A program made the position numbers and the translations under genes. The notes under the pieces are model-generated. The model saw only the letters and a program-made list of their open reading frames with translations, searched no databases and was not told where the DNA came from. Shown here piece after piece: positions 1 to 9,400 of a DNA stretch of 64,000 bases; the stretch's first letter is position 1, and every line of letters begins with the position of its first letter. Source of the stretch: Corynebacterium parakroppenstedtii (GTDB lineage Bacteria; Actinomycetota; Actinomycetes; Mycobacteriales; Mycobacteriaceae); contig NZ_JAGSOA010000001.1 of NCBI RefSeq assembly GCF_019754935.1, positions 1,054,001 to 1,118,000 on the forward strand, in the 5' to 3' direction.

Positions 1-1352
1 GAGGAGGCACCACCTAGGTCCAAGCCCGCCACCACAGCGGGCGCAACCCACCCCATGCGGAGGTTCGCGCCCACCGCCATATGGCTATCCAGCTCCGGCT
101 TCGCGTCCTGCCACTCAGACATTGTGCGGCCGGATGTGCCTAGCTGGACGGGATTCCCGGTACGCAAACCGCGGCCCACGTGGATAAAGGACATGGCGGG
201 CATGGAACCGAAGCCCGATAGGTAGCCACCCGCTGGGGAGGTCGGGTCCGCCAACTCCATACCCACCGGAGTGAGCCCATACGTCACCGCGCCGTCGGAA
301 GGCTGATCTGAGGACGGGCTTTCTTCATGCTCGATAGTCACCAGCTCCAAGGCGGCTAGATACCGCATAAACCTCACCAAGCGATCAGAGGCAATACCAG
401 TCTTCTCGGCCAGGGGCTCCGGGGTGGTCAAGCCGGCGTCGATGGCTGCGAATATGCCGGCCTCGGCGCCAGCTCGGACGGCGAAGGCCGGGGCAATATC
501 TGCCATCTCCGCCAAGCGGTTGTAGGCGGCGATGGTGCTGGTGGCCTTGCTGGTGGAGGCGTTGCCGTCACGCCAATAGCCCACGATCTGGGTGTTCTCC
601 GGCTTCACGCCGCGTTCCTTAACCAGCTTGCGAATGCCGCGGAGCTGGCCGGCCTCCCCAGCGCACCAGACGTACGGCGTGCCCTCGGGCCAGTCCAGGG
701 ATTCGAGCGCGCTGCCAAGAGACTGACCCTGGGACCTCACCACCCAATGCAGTTCCACGTCGGGGGATGGAATATTCAACTTCTGAATACGGTCCGGCGT
801 GGTGACCTCAATGACCGCGACCGCTTTTAATGAAGGGTAGCTCTCCACGCACCGGCCGATGGCCGGCAACGCGGTCTCGTCCCCCGCCAGGAGCAAACAA
901 TCCACCCCCTCGGGAAGAGCGCCACAATTCTTCGGACCAGCCATATAAATACTGTCGCCAGGAGCCGCGGACTCCGACCAGGATTCGGCCAAGCCAGACC
1001 CATGACGGGCGAAATCAATATCCACTTCACCGGTCCCGGCATCCCATCGGCGCACTGTGTACGTGCGGAACAACTCGTTGATTTCCGCAGTCCACTCCAA
1101 ACGACCATCACCCAACGCCCTGGGGGCCGGCCGCTCCCCTGTCTCCGGGTGGGGGAAAATCAAACGCACGTCGTCGTCAAAACCTGTGCTTATCATCTCG
1201 GGGACCTGCACGTCGCCCTGTTGGTGGGCGTCAAATTCGTCACTGGTGAACGTGATGCGTCGCATTCCCGGGGTGATGTCTACAACACGACTCACCGTAA
1301 TCTCGCGCAGAGAAATCGGGAAAATGTCGTGGTGACGGCTATTGCGTTTCAT
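1..1352 (-). CDS. Siderophore-interacting FAD-binding reductase fused to a methyltransferase-like region (3' end outside window)
   Basis: The minus-strand frame is open from the ATG at 1352 to the window edge (about 450 residues, no stop). Residues about 1-265 look like a complete siderophore-interacting protein (ViuB/SIP family), a flavin reductase that frees iron from ferric siderophores in the cytoplasm: an RTYTVRRWD flavin-binding segment, then the NAD-side motif WCAGEAGQLRGIRKLV and a terminal GYWRDG. Such proteins normally stop there. This one continues with a winged-helix dimerisation-like segment (LAEKTGIASDRLVRFMRYL, about residues 315-335) and reaches LDLGG near residue 445, which resembles SAM-binding motif I of O-methyltransferases. 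The start has AAAGGA upstream. A terminator (1417-1451) separates it from the binding-protein gene upstream. Reductase part confident; the methyltransferase reading is an inference from partial sequence. Confidence 0.8.
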   Translation of the reverse strand, partial: MKRNSRHHDIFPISLREITVSRVVDITPGMRRITFTSDEFDAHQQGDVQVPEMISTGFDDDVRLIFPHPETGERPAPRALGDGRLEWTAEINELFRTYTVRRWDAGTGEVDIDFARHGSGLAESWSESAAPGDSIYMAGPKNCGALPEGVDCLLLAGDETALPAIGRCVESYPSLKAVAVIEVTTPDRIQKLNIPSPDVELHWVVRSQGQSLGSALESLDWPEGTPYVWCAGEAGQLRGIRKLVKERGVKPENTQIVGYWRDGNASTSKATSTIAAYNRLAEMADIAPAFAVRAGAEAGIFAAIDAGLTTPEPLAEKTGIASDRLVRFMRYLAALELVTIEHEESPSSDQPSDGAVTYGLTPVGMELADPTSPAGGYLSGFGSMPAMSFIHVGRGLRTGNPVQLGTSGRTMSEWQDAKPELDSHMAVGANLRMGWVAPAVVAGLDLGGAS

Positions 1353-1416
1353 ATGCTCATTCCTTTAAATATTTGGGTTTAACGTTCCACGGGCACCCAT
1401 CCCGCCCGTACGGTAC

Positions 1417-1451
1417 AAGAAAACCCGGGTATGCCACACAGCACACCCGGG
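1417..1451 (-). terminator. Rho-independent terminator after the siderophore-binding lipoprotein gene
   Basis: Arms at 1424-1430 (cccgggt) and 1445-1451 (acccggg) pair perfectly around a 14-base loop. Read on the minus strand the second arm is followed by TTTTCTT. It lies 68 bases past the stop of the minus-strand gene 1519-2577 and before the start of the next minus-strand gene at 1352. Confidence 0.65.
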
Positions 1452-1518
1452 AAACCATCATCCGATACGCCACCCCACAGCCACAGAGCAGCGTCGGCAA
1501 TGAAGTAAGTAAACAGCC

Positions 1519-2577
1519 TTACTTATCGGAGTCATCCTTCGAATCAGACTTGTTATCCGACACCTTCTTCAACTCCGGCTTGATTTCCTTCAACGCCCAC
1601 TCACGGGACAATGAGGACGGAACATACAGCGCCGAGGACACAGCCTTATTATCCTCAACCGTGGCACCGCTCTTGACCTGCTTCAGATCGTTGTAACCCG
1701 GAACAGCGCGCACCGCGTCCATCCCATCGGCAGCGAACAGAACCATGAAGTCCGCAGTCAACTTGTCAATGTTCTCCGGAGAAATCATGGCCCGGCCCTG
1801 CTGAGTCGGAATCGAACCATCCGTGTACCCGGCAGGCAGCTTCATCCCCAGGTCGGTGAAGAACTGGTTGGCCGGGTTGACCTCATCGGTAATCACACCG
1901 AAGTTCCCGCTGCGGTGCTGAACCACCAACGCCGACTTACCTTCCAGCCCCTTCAAGTCCTTCTTCGCGTTCTCGAAGGCTTCCGAGTCCTTCTTCTCGA
2001 CGTCCTTGACCTTGTCCTCATCCTGGTAAATCTTGCCCAAGGCCTCCAGCTGTGGCTTCCAGCCGATCAGCTGCGGATCCTGGCCCATACCCGGAAGGGT
2101 CGGCGCAACGTCCTTCAGCTTGTTGTAAGCATCCTCATTAATACGGTAGAAGTCACCAACGATAAAGTCGGGCTTCTCGGCCGCGATCTTCTCTACCGGC
2201 AGTTCGCGAGGATCGGCGTCAATCTTCTTGACGTCTTTCAGCTTGTCGTTCTTCCACGTGGCGTTTTGGGCATCATCCGGGCTCTGAACAACAACATCGG
2301 GGGTAATGCCCAAGGCAAGGAGGTTATCAACCGACGTACCCATCGCCACAACCTTCTTCGGCTTCACCGGGTACGTATCTTCACCCCACGCGTGCTTAAT
2401 CGTGACTTCCTTGGCATCCGACGAATCCTTCGCACCCTCAGACGCGCTCTGGCTGGTTGAATCTGCGGCAGTGGAATCGCTGGAACTGTCGTCATCATTC
2501 GAGCACGCACCCAGAACCAACGAACCGGCTAACGTCAGAGCGATCAAGGGCATTGGGCGAACAAGTGAACGCTTCAC
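1519..2577 (-). CDS. Iron-siderophore ABC transporter substrate-binding lipoprotein
   Basis: 352 residues, normal for the FecB/FepB periplasmic-binding family (PF01497). A lipoprotein signal is clear: basic start, hydrophobic stretch, lipobox LVLGAC with Cys25 as the lipidation site, then an acidic Ser-rich linker (residues 26-55). The core contains KKVVAMGTSVDNLLALGI and EKIAAEKPDFIVGDF, typical of this family, and a long helix linking two lobes. It would sit on the outer face of the membrane and hand a ferric siderophore to a permease; no permease or ATPase of that transporter is in the window. A Lys/Asp-rich tail is present. It is transcribed away from a DtxR-like box at 2693-2711, so iron repression is likely. 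It sits beside siderophore synthesis genes, so its ligand is probably that product. Confidence 0.9.
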   Translation of the reverse strand: MKRSLVRPMPLIALTLAGSLVLGACSNDDDSSSDSTAADSTSQSASEGAKDSSDAKEVTIKHAWGEDTYPVKPKKVVAMGTSVDNLLALGITPDVVVQSPDDAQNATWKNDKLKDVKKIDADPRELPVEKIAAEKPDFIVGDFYRINEDAYNKLKDVAPTLPGMGQDPQLIGWKPQLEALGKIYQDEDKVKDVEKKDSEAFENAKKDLKGLEGKSALVVQHRSGNFGVITDEVNPANQFFTDLGMKLPAGYTDGSIPTQQGRAMISPENIDKLTADFMVLFAADGMDAVRAVPGYNDLKQVKSGATVEDNKAVSSALYVPSSLSREWALKEIKPELKKVSDNKSDSKDDSDK

Positions 2578-2692
2578 GGAAACTCCAATACAAAAGTATG
2601 AACAATGCAGGCCACAGGGTTATGGCAGAGGTTGAATGTCAGCTAGTCCGGGGCCAGGATGACCACCAACCCGCGACGCATCTACCATTCAG

Positions 2693-2711
2693 TATGGCTA
2701 GCCTAATTGAC
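2693..2711. promoter_or_regulatory. DtxR/IdeR-like iron box between the binding-protein and isochorismatase genes
   Basis: The 19-mer TATGGCTAGCCTAATTGAC matches 12 of 19 positions of the established DtxR consensus TTAGGTTAGCCTAACCTAA, including the core TAGCCTAA. It lies in the 217-bp divergent gap, 116 bases upstream of the minus-strand lipoprotein start and 84 bases upstream of the plus-strand isochorismatase start, so one site could control both. Confidence 0.55.
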
Positions 2712-2794
2712 TGACACGATAGCGTGCGGAACTTCCCTAGACAACACCTATAAGGGAACGTCCCCCACAATTCACCCCCAAGGAGAACTTACCA

Positions 2795-3421
2795 GTGACA
2801 ATCCCACCCATCGCGCCGTACACCATCCCCACCCTTTCGGCGAAACCCACTGTCAACTGGGCACTTCATGCCGATCGCGCGGCTCTCTTGGTTCACGACA
2901 TGCAGAACTACTTCATCTCTGCGTATACCCCCGACAAAGAGCCAGCGTCCGCGATGGTGGCCAACATTCAACAACTCGTTGCTCGTGCCGACAAGGCCAA
3001 CATCCCCGTTTTCTACACGGCCCAGCCGCCGGAGCAAAAGGAGTACCGACGAGGGCTGCTCCGCGAACTGTGGGGGCAAGGTATTCAAACCGACGCGGAC
3101 GCGGACATTATCCCGGAGCTGACGCCGCGGAAGCACCACCATGTGATCACCAAGTGGAGGTACTCGGCGTTCGCCCGAACAGACCTTCGAGAATCCTTAG
3201 CGTTTGCACAGCGCGACCAACTGATCATCACCGGGGTTTACGGCCACATGGGATGCGGGGTGAGCGCGGTGGACGCGTTTATGAACGACATCCAGCCGTT
3301 TCTTGTGCGCGATGCCATCGCCGACTTCACCCGCGACGACCACGCCGCGACGATCAATTGGGTGGCGCGACGGTGTGGGCGCGTGGTTGACACCGAAGAG
3401 GTGATGGGCGTCTTGGTTTAG
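2795..3421 (+). CDS. entB: Isochorismatase (2,3-dihydro-2,3-dihydroxybenzoate synthase), carrier-free
   Basis: 208 residues of the cysteine-hydrolase fold family. It hydrolyses isochorismate to 2,3-dihydro-DHB and pyruvate, the second step of DHB synthesis. The catalytic set is visible: Asp in LVHDMQNYF (about residue 32), Lys in ITKWRYSAF (about 115) and the active-site region GVYGHMGCG (about 148). EntB/DhbB proteins usually have about 285 residues with a C-terminal aryl carrier domain. This one stops after the hydrolase, and the carrier is a separate gene at 14099. The GTG start at 2795 has AAGGAG nine bases upstream. The gene stands alone between the iron box and a convergent lipase gene. 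DHB dehydrogenase (14356) and DHB-AMP ligase (4670) are in the same island; no isochorismate synthase is seen. Confidence 0.9.
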   Translation: MTIPPIAPYTIPTLSAKPTVNWALHADRAALLVHDMQNYFISAYTPDKEPASAMVANIQQLVARADKANIPVFYTAQPPEQKEYRRGLLRELWGQGIQTDADADIIPELTPRKHHHVITKWRYSAFARTDLRESLAFAQRDQLIITGVYGHMGCGVSAVDAFMNDIQPFLVRDAIADFTRDDHAATINWVARRCGRVVDTEEVMGVLV

Positions 3422-3466
3422 CGTCCGCAATCCGGACGCGACAGGAGCGACTTGCGCTATCGGTCG

Positions 3467-4435
3467 TTACATCTGTGGCGCTTCGGTGAGCGGAGGAACC
3501 AAGCTATCGACAGTAGGCAAGCCCTCTGGAGCAGGAATGGAACATTCCATCTTCAGAGGCCCTCCCTCAAGGGCGGAAGCGACCAAGCTTTGAACCGAGG
3601 GCAGCAGCGTCATCCCAAGGTGAGGCACAACGTCATTGGGGCACAAATCCTGGGTGATGACGTTCTGGTAATCACCAGGTCCATCCATGAGGTTGATCTG
3701 GTACGGCGCAGCATCATACTCCTGCCGCGTTGTGATGTTGACATAGCGGATACCCGGCAAAGCCTCAGTTGGCGTATTCAAGCGAGTAACTTCTTCCCCA
3801 CCCTCAGCCATTTCGAGACAAGCATCGGTCGGATTCTTCTTAAACCCAGGTGGAACTAGCGCATCTGCACTAGCTGGCGGACACTGTCCCTTTTCCAAAG
3901 CCTGCGTCTGATACGGCGATCCCTTTATCAAACCGGACAAGGACACGACAGTGCGCACGTCTTTTGCGCCATCAAAGTCCTTCAGCCAATACCGAGTGAC
4001 GAGGCCACCCTGCGAATAGGTGACTACGTCGACCTTGTCTGAACCGGTCTCTTTCTTTACCTTCTCGATGAACTCGGGAATTCGTGCGGAATTTCCCTTC
4101 ACCGTGACATAGGGGCTTGTTTCGGGACGAGTTGGCTCCCACACCATGAAGGGATGGACATCAAATCCTCGTTTGCTCATCATCGAGGCAAATAAGTCAG
4201 CAGTTGGCCGGAGCTCATTCGATCCCGAAATATAGACGACCGGTAATTTTTCTTTGGGGTTGTTATCCTGCGGAGCCTGCGCTGGAGTATCTGACGCTAC
4301 TGGAGGTTGGGCATCACCGGCGAAGGCTTGGCCCCCGAGCGGAGAAAGAAGTGTGGCCACGGTAACGCCACAAGCTAAAGCTACGCGGGCAGATAAACGG
4401 GAACCCTTTTTCCGAGAGATACCTGAAAGAAGCAT
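3467..4435 (-). CDS. Secreted lipase-like alpha/beta hydrolase
   Basis: 322 residues from the ATG at 4435 (AAGG seven bases upstream). An upstream TTG at 4441 lacks a comparable site. A Sec signal peptide is evident: basic Arg/Lys N-terminus, hydrophobic ALACGVTVATLLSPLGG and an AFAGDA-type cleavage site near residue 40. The mature part opens with PVVYISGSNELRPTADLFASMM and carries the nucleophile elbow VVTYSQGGLVTRYW, a GXSXG variant TYSQG, as in class-2 lipases. It also has DACLEMAEGGEEVTRLN and a late YQNVITQDLCPNDVVPHLGM region where the acid/His residues probably lie. Substrate is unknown: triacylglycerol or another ester. It lies between isochorismatase and DHB-AMP ligase, and a DtxR-like sequence sits 19 bases upstream of its start, so a siderophore-linked esterase role is possible but unproven. 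Confidence 0.75.
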   Translation of the reverse strand: MLLSGISRKKGSRLSARVALACGVTVATLLSPLGGQAFAGDAQPPVASDTPAQAPQDNNPKEKLPVVYISGSNELRPTADLFASMMSKRGFDVHPFMVWEPTRPETSPYVTVKGNSARIPEFIEKVKKETGSDKVDVVTYSQGGLVTRYWLKDFDGAKDVRTVVSLSGLIKGSPYQTQALEKGQCPPASADALVPPGFKKNPTDACLEMAEGGEEVTRLNTPTEALPGIRYVNITTRQEYDAAPYQINLMDGPGDYQNVITQDLCPNDVVPHLGMTLLPSVQSLVASALEGGPLKMECSIPAPEGLPTVDSLVPPLTEAPQM

Positions 4436-4453
4436 AGACAAACCTTAACGCAG

Positions 4454-4472
4454 TTAAGTTAGCCACAGCTTT
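4454..4472. promoter_or_regulatory. Possible DtxR-like box upstream of the lipase gene
   Basis: TTAAGTTAGCCACAGCTTT matches 13 of 19 positions of the DtxR consensus, including GTTAGCC, but the right half-site is poor. It lies just upstream of the minus-strand start at 4435. A separate small palindrome TTAACGCAGTTAA overlaps its left end (4445-4457). Confidence 0.35.
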
Positions 4473-4669
4473 TTTATTTGCGTAAATTCTATTTCACTAC
4501 CCCAATTAAGGGTAAGGAACGGATTCCGCGATGCCACAATATATAAGTGGTTTAGAAGCCGGCATGTTCTACCCGTTACTGAAGCACCGTCCCCTTCCCG
4601 GAATCCCCTCTTGAGCGCTCCATCCGAAGTCAATTCCCCCAGGTGAAATAGGTTGACACCATACATGTG

Positions 4670-6400
4670 TCACTGGTCTTTCTTACTCACCTTGCCGACG
4701 CCTGTCAGTGGAAATTCATCAACGAATTCGACGACATCAGGCACGGCGAAGCGTGATAATCCTGATTCGCGGACGAACTTCTTAATCTGCATCGCCGTCG
4801 GGGGTTGGTGGGAAGCCTGTCTGCCCTGGAATTCCCCGGCATCCGTGGCAGCCGGCTTGTAATCGTCGCGAAGAATAATGAGCGCACGAATTTTCTCGCC
4901 CATCACATCGTCGGGGATACCTACCACCGATACGTCGTGAATAGCGGGGTGCTTCAGTAAGCAATTCTCCACCGACTCCGGGGCGATCTTCTCCCCACCG
5001 CGATTGATCTGGTCTTTAGCGCGGCCGGTCACCGTGATCGCACCGTCGGCAGATACCGTGACGATATCGCCCGTGATGTAGAAACCGTCGTTCGTGAATG
5101 ACGACGCGTTGGCCGTCGGGTTCCGGTGATAGCGGCGGATAGTGTACGGCCCGCGGGTATGCAGGTGGCCTGGGGTGCCACGGTCAACCGGGGCGCCTTC
5201 GTCATTAACAACGCAGACCTCGTCGGCCGGGCTCATGGGCACACCCTGAGTATTCACGATCTCATCAATATTGCCGCCCAATTCGGTGTAATTCACGAGC
5301 CCCTCCGCCATGCCAAAGACTTGCTGGAGGTTAATCCCTAGCTCCGGGGCGACGCGTTCCGCGGCGGAGGCGCTGAGTTTCGCGCCACCGACCCACACCG
5401 TTTTCATCGTCTCCATCGTGGGATCGGGGGTCTGGCCCTCGTCGCGGCTGTTGAGCAGGCTAATGAGCAGCGGCGGGACCAGCGCCATGTGCGTGCCGCG
5501 GTGCGCGTGAATGTAGCGGCGGATGGTCGTGGGCGAAGGATCAGGAACGTACACCACCGTGGCGCCGATGTGGAGCGCTCCTAAGATGCCGGGCGAGCTC
5601 ATCGTGAAATTGTGCGACGCCGGCATGACCACGAGCAACACATCGCCGCGCTGCATATCGCACACCTCATCGGAGCGGCGCACCGAATACAGATAGTCAT
5701 CGTGACTGCGAGGGATCAGCTTCGGGGTGCCCGTGGTTCCCCCGGAAAGCTGAAGAAAGGCAAGAGCTTGCGGGTCGCGTTCAGGGGATGGCCAGGGGGT
5801 GGGGTCTGCGTCGGCGTCTAGGTTGGCGTTGACTTCGGTGCCATTGATTACGGGGGCGCCCCACGGGTCGTCGGCACGAGGGTCGATCTGAATGGTCGTG
5901 AGCTCTGGGCACTCCTCCTGAAGGCCTTTCTCAACCCGCTTGGCGTGTTTATCGCGCGGAACTGCAGCGATCCGAACACCGGCAGGCGTGGTCCGAGCGA
6001 AATGGGCGACGTCGTCGGCACCGTGTGCGGGGAGGGCGAAGACGGGAACGGCGCCAATGCTCCAGATGCCAAAAATCGCTTCCATGTGGACAGCAGCATT
6101 GGGCAGTTGAACGATGACGGCGTCCCCCTCCGCGATACCTAAACCGCGCAGTAAGTTGCCGACTTTGTGGGCAGAGTGGCGAACATCACTCCAGGTCAGT
6201 GAGCGGTAGCGGTCCACCGCGACGGGAGCATCTCCATACAGATCCCGGGCACGCTCAAATAATGCCCAGTGCGTATCACCCGTGTAAATCCCCAGCTCCC
6301 GGTACCGCTGCACGTCCTCCCACGGGCAGCCGTTGGCCGCACCCCCTTCACGCTGAGCGTATTCCTTCGCGTTCGGCGATGGAATTGTCGTATGTGTCAT
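4670..6400 (-). CDS. entE: 2,3-dihydroxybenzoate-AMP ligase
   Basis: 576 residues from the ATG at 6400, which has AAGGA eight bases upstream. The ATG nine bases earlier sits directly against that site. It activates DHB with ATP and loads it on an aryl carrier protein, the entry step of catechol siderophore assembly. Family marks: LQLSGGTTGTPKLIPRSHDDY (the P-loop-like core of EntE/DhbE, about residues 195-215), QVFGMAEGLVNYT (A5 region), FYITGDIV and GRAKDQINRGGEKI (A7-A8), and the C-terminal lysine in GVGKVSKKD. The aryl-acid ligase signatures are unusually clear. It follows the NRPS gene by 72 bases on the same strand, so the two are probably one iron-regulated transcript. Its partner is expected to be the 85-residue carrier at 14099. 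A Gln/Pro-rich insertion near residues 515-530 makes it slightly longer than usual. Confidence 0.93.
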   Translation of the reverse strand: MTHTTIPSPNAKEYAQREGGAANGCPWEDVQRYRELGIYTGDTHWALFERARDLYGDAPVAVDRYRSLTWSDVRHSAHKVGNLLRGLGIAEGDAVIVQLPNAAVHMEAIFGIWSIGAVPVFALPAHGADDVAHFARTTPAGVRIAAVPRDKHAKRVEKGLQEECPELTTIQIDPRADDPWGAPVINGTEVNANLDADADPTPWPSPERDPQALAFLQLSGGTTGTPKLIPRSHDDYLYSVRRSDEVCDMQRGDVLLVVMPASHNFTMSSPGILGALHIGATVVYVPDPSPTTIRRYIHAHRGTHMALVPPLLISLLNSRDEGQTPDPTMETMKTVWVGGAKLSASAAERVAPELGINLQQVFGMAEGLVNYTELGGNIDEIVNTQGVPMSPADEVCVVNDEGAPVDRGTPGHLHTRGPYTIRRYHRNPTANASSFTNDGFYITGDIVTVSADGAITVTGRAKDQINRGGEKIAPESVENCLLKHPAIHDVSVVGIPDDVMGEKIRALIILRDDYKPAATDAGEFQGRQASHQPPTAMQIKKFVRESGLSRFAVPDVVEFVDEFPLTGVGKVSKKDQ

Positions 6401-6472
6401 AACCCTCATCCTTCGTGGTGTGTTCGTGCTGGTGTGGTGTGTGTGGCGTTCGCGTGGTTTTGGCGTCAGCGT

Positions 6473-9400
6473 TTATTCCAGTTCCTCCCCGATGGTGGGA
6501 GCGCTCGATTTCCACCCCGCCAATGAGGCCAGCCCGCCATGGTCCAGAGGAACCGAGTGCGTACGTAACTCAACGCCGGTGTTTTCCCAAGCCTCTGCCG
6601 GGTTCCACTGAGCTTGCTGATCAGGTTTCGGGCGCTCAACTACTCCCGACGTGTTCCGCACGATCGGCGCCTTCTCTGCCGTGATAAGAACAACTTTCTT
6701 CACGATGCCACGCACAGGGGTGTCGCTGACCTCCCCCATCCATCGCGCGCACGCCCGAACGGAGCGTTCTGACCGGTCGCGGAGGGGGTCGTCGGCACGC
6801 AGATCGTGGGCACTGAACCCGGTGATATCAGAAAGAAGGTCCACATTGAGATCGTTCGGGATCGGGGGCGGCGTCAACCCGGCGCGGGCTGGATAGGCAT
6901 CCAGAACCACGAGGAGATCGACGACGGGACTGGTGGCGGTGTCGCGCTGTTGGTTTAGGCGTGCGCTAACGGCATGGGCAATCGTCGCCCCGAAGGAAAA
7001 CCCAACGAAGGTGTAGGACCCCTCGGGCTGGTAGTCATGGATTGCGGACGCGTAGAGATCGACTGCCTTATTCCAGCTAAGGGGATCAGAGATGTCCGCC
7101 GGGAATTGAATGCCGATGATGGGGCGGCCAGTGGTGAGGTACTCGGCCAGCCCCTGGTAGGAGAACACCGAACCGTCAATTGCGTGGAAGCAGAAGAGGG
7201 GGCGGCCTTTGCCTTCCTTCAAAGTGACCATCCACGGAGGGCGAGAATCGTTATCGCGCGTGTCGGTGGGGATGGTCGGCTGGGGTGCCGGTGCCTGGGG
7301 TGAATCACTGCCGATCGCGCGGACGATGCCCCGAGGAGAACCAGCCTCCACAATCGTCTGAATGTCCAGCTTATGGCCACGTTTCCGCAGCTTACCCATA
7401 AGGCGAACAGCCATGAGCGAGTGAACCCCTAGATCCTCAAAGGCAACATCGGGATCCACCTCCGGGCGGTTAAGCAAACCAGCAATGTCGTCGCAGATAT
7501 CGCGCAGCAGCTGGCTGTTCGGGTCAGGGCGCTCATTGTCCGCGTTCGGCTGGTTCGAGTTGGTGAGGCTCGAGATGGTGGGTTCCGACGCTGGCTCGAC
7601 CGCGTGGTCTTGGGTGGCTAGGCCGTCCGCGTTCTGCACTGGTTGGCGTCGAATGTTGTCAAGCATCGAGGCGATGTCATCGCGAATCACACGCAACGAG
7701 TCGGGCGATTCGACGTCGTCAATAGCGGCACACCGTGACAACGTGGCACGAAGGGCGTCGGCAAGAGTATCGGCCACCTGCTGCGGAACCACTCCAAGCT
7801 GGTAGGCCAGGGCCAGATCGAAGGGGCCTCCCGGCGGATGGATCACCGTCAACGGGTACTGGGTTTCGCCACGAGTGGTCAGTCCCGTGATGCGGATACC
7901 GCGGGATGCAGGGGCGCGATCGTAGGAGTCAGGCAGAGGGCCGGGCTGCGTGTCTGTCTCCGAGAACTCGTCGGGGAAATTGTCGTACACCACCAAGGAG
8001 TCGAAGAGCGGTCCCGACAGCGGAGCCTCACCACGAGAATCGTCCACTCGGCGCTCGATATCGGCCAGGGAGGCAGAGGTGTGGTCCGCCAACTCGGCCT
8101 GGGCGCGCGCGTGGGCACGCAGGATCGAGGCCAACGAATCCCCGCGCAGGTTCACCCGCACGGGAAGCGTGTTGATAAAGAGGCCGATCGTGTTATCGAT
8201 GCCGTCGAGCTCACTGGGCCGGCCCGAAGTGACCACGCCGAAGACGGCATCATCATGGCCAGTCAGTGCCGCAACGACACACGCCCACGCGGTCTGAATA
8301 AGCGTATTAGGGGTGACGCCGACAGTGCGCGCACACCGGGAAAGATCAGCTTTCTGCTGGTCAGAGAGCTCTACGATGCAATGTTCTTCGCCGGAATCGG
8401 CATCAGTGTTCGCGGAGTCGGGTGCTAAGGCATCCGGTTCGGCAGTGGACGTGAGGACATCCATGACTCGGCTTGTATGGTCAAGACCTGCTACGTGGTC
8501 AATCCACAGCTCGGTATCAGCCTTCACTCGAGGCTGCATGTCCTCAACAAATTGGCCGTACGGGTATCTCGGTGGCAACTCAGCGATGGCAGATGCAATG
8601 GCGTGTGAAAGCGTGGACTCCGCGGACTCCAAGGGGTTGGCTTTCACACCCACATCACCAGCATTCCCGCTGGCCAGAAGCTCAGCAGCGCGGTTGTACA
8701 CGTGCATCAACTCACGCAAGAGGATCGTCGTGGACCACCCGTCGGTAAGAATATGGTGATTCCCCAACACCAACTGGCTGCGCCGATCACCCAACCTCAC
8801 CAGGGTCGACGCGACCATATTCCCGCGCGTCACATCAAGCTGGCGGGAAGCCATCCGGTCCAGAACGTCGTCGATAAGCGACGATTGCACGCGCGAAGGG
8901 AGCCCGCGAGCATCGATGACCGACCACTGCCATCGCGGGGTGCGTGGAATGACGTGGACCGGGCGGTCGAGCGTTTCGTAATCGAACGCTGCCTTGAGCA
9001 CATCTTGGCGGTTCATCACGGCCTCGAAGCTGAAGCGTAGGAGCTCAGGGTTTGCCGTGCCTTCGACGGTCATCGACGCCGCGATCACATAATGGTCGCG
9101 CTCGCGGGAATCCAGCGCCTGGTACAGCAGGCCCTCTTGCAGGGGTGAGAGCCCGTACACGTTTTGAAGCGGGCCGAACCGGCGCTGCCAGTGCTCGATA
9201 TCCGCGCTGGTCACTGGTGCTAAACAATCCGAGGGTGACGCACTGGCCTCCGCACTCAACCCGAAAACGGCCAAATCTGTCAGGGCATTGACGACGCCAT
9301 CCGCGAGCTGTTCCGCGCGGTCATCCGTTTCTGCATCAACGGTCATACTGATCGACGGTTCACCTGGTTCATTGCCGACAGGTGCTGTGTGGTGGTCGGG

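Noticed and set aside
1501..1525. AAGTAAG...CTTACTT inverted repeat over the stop of the lipoprotein gene
   Set aside because: Weak A/T-rich seven-base stem; the GC-rich terminator at 1417-1451 explains termination better.
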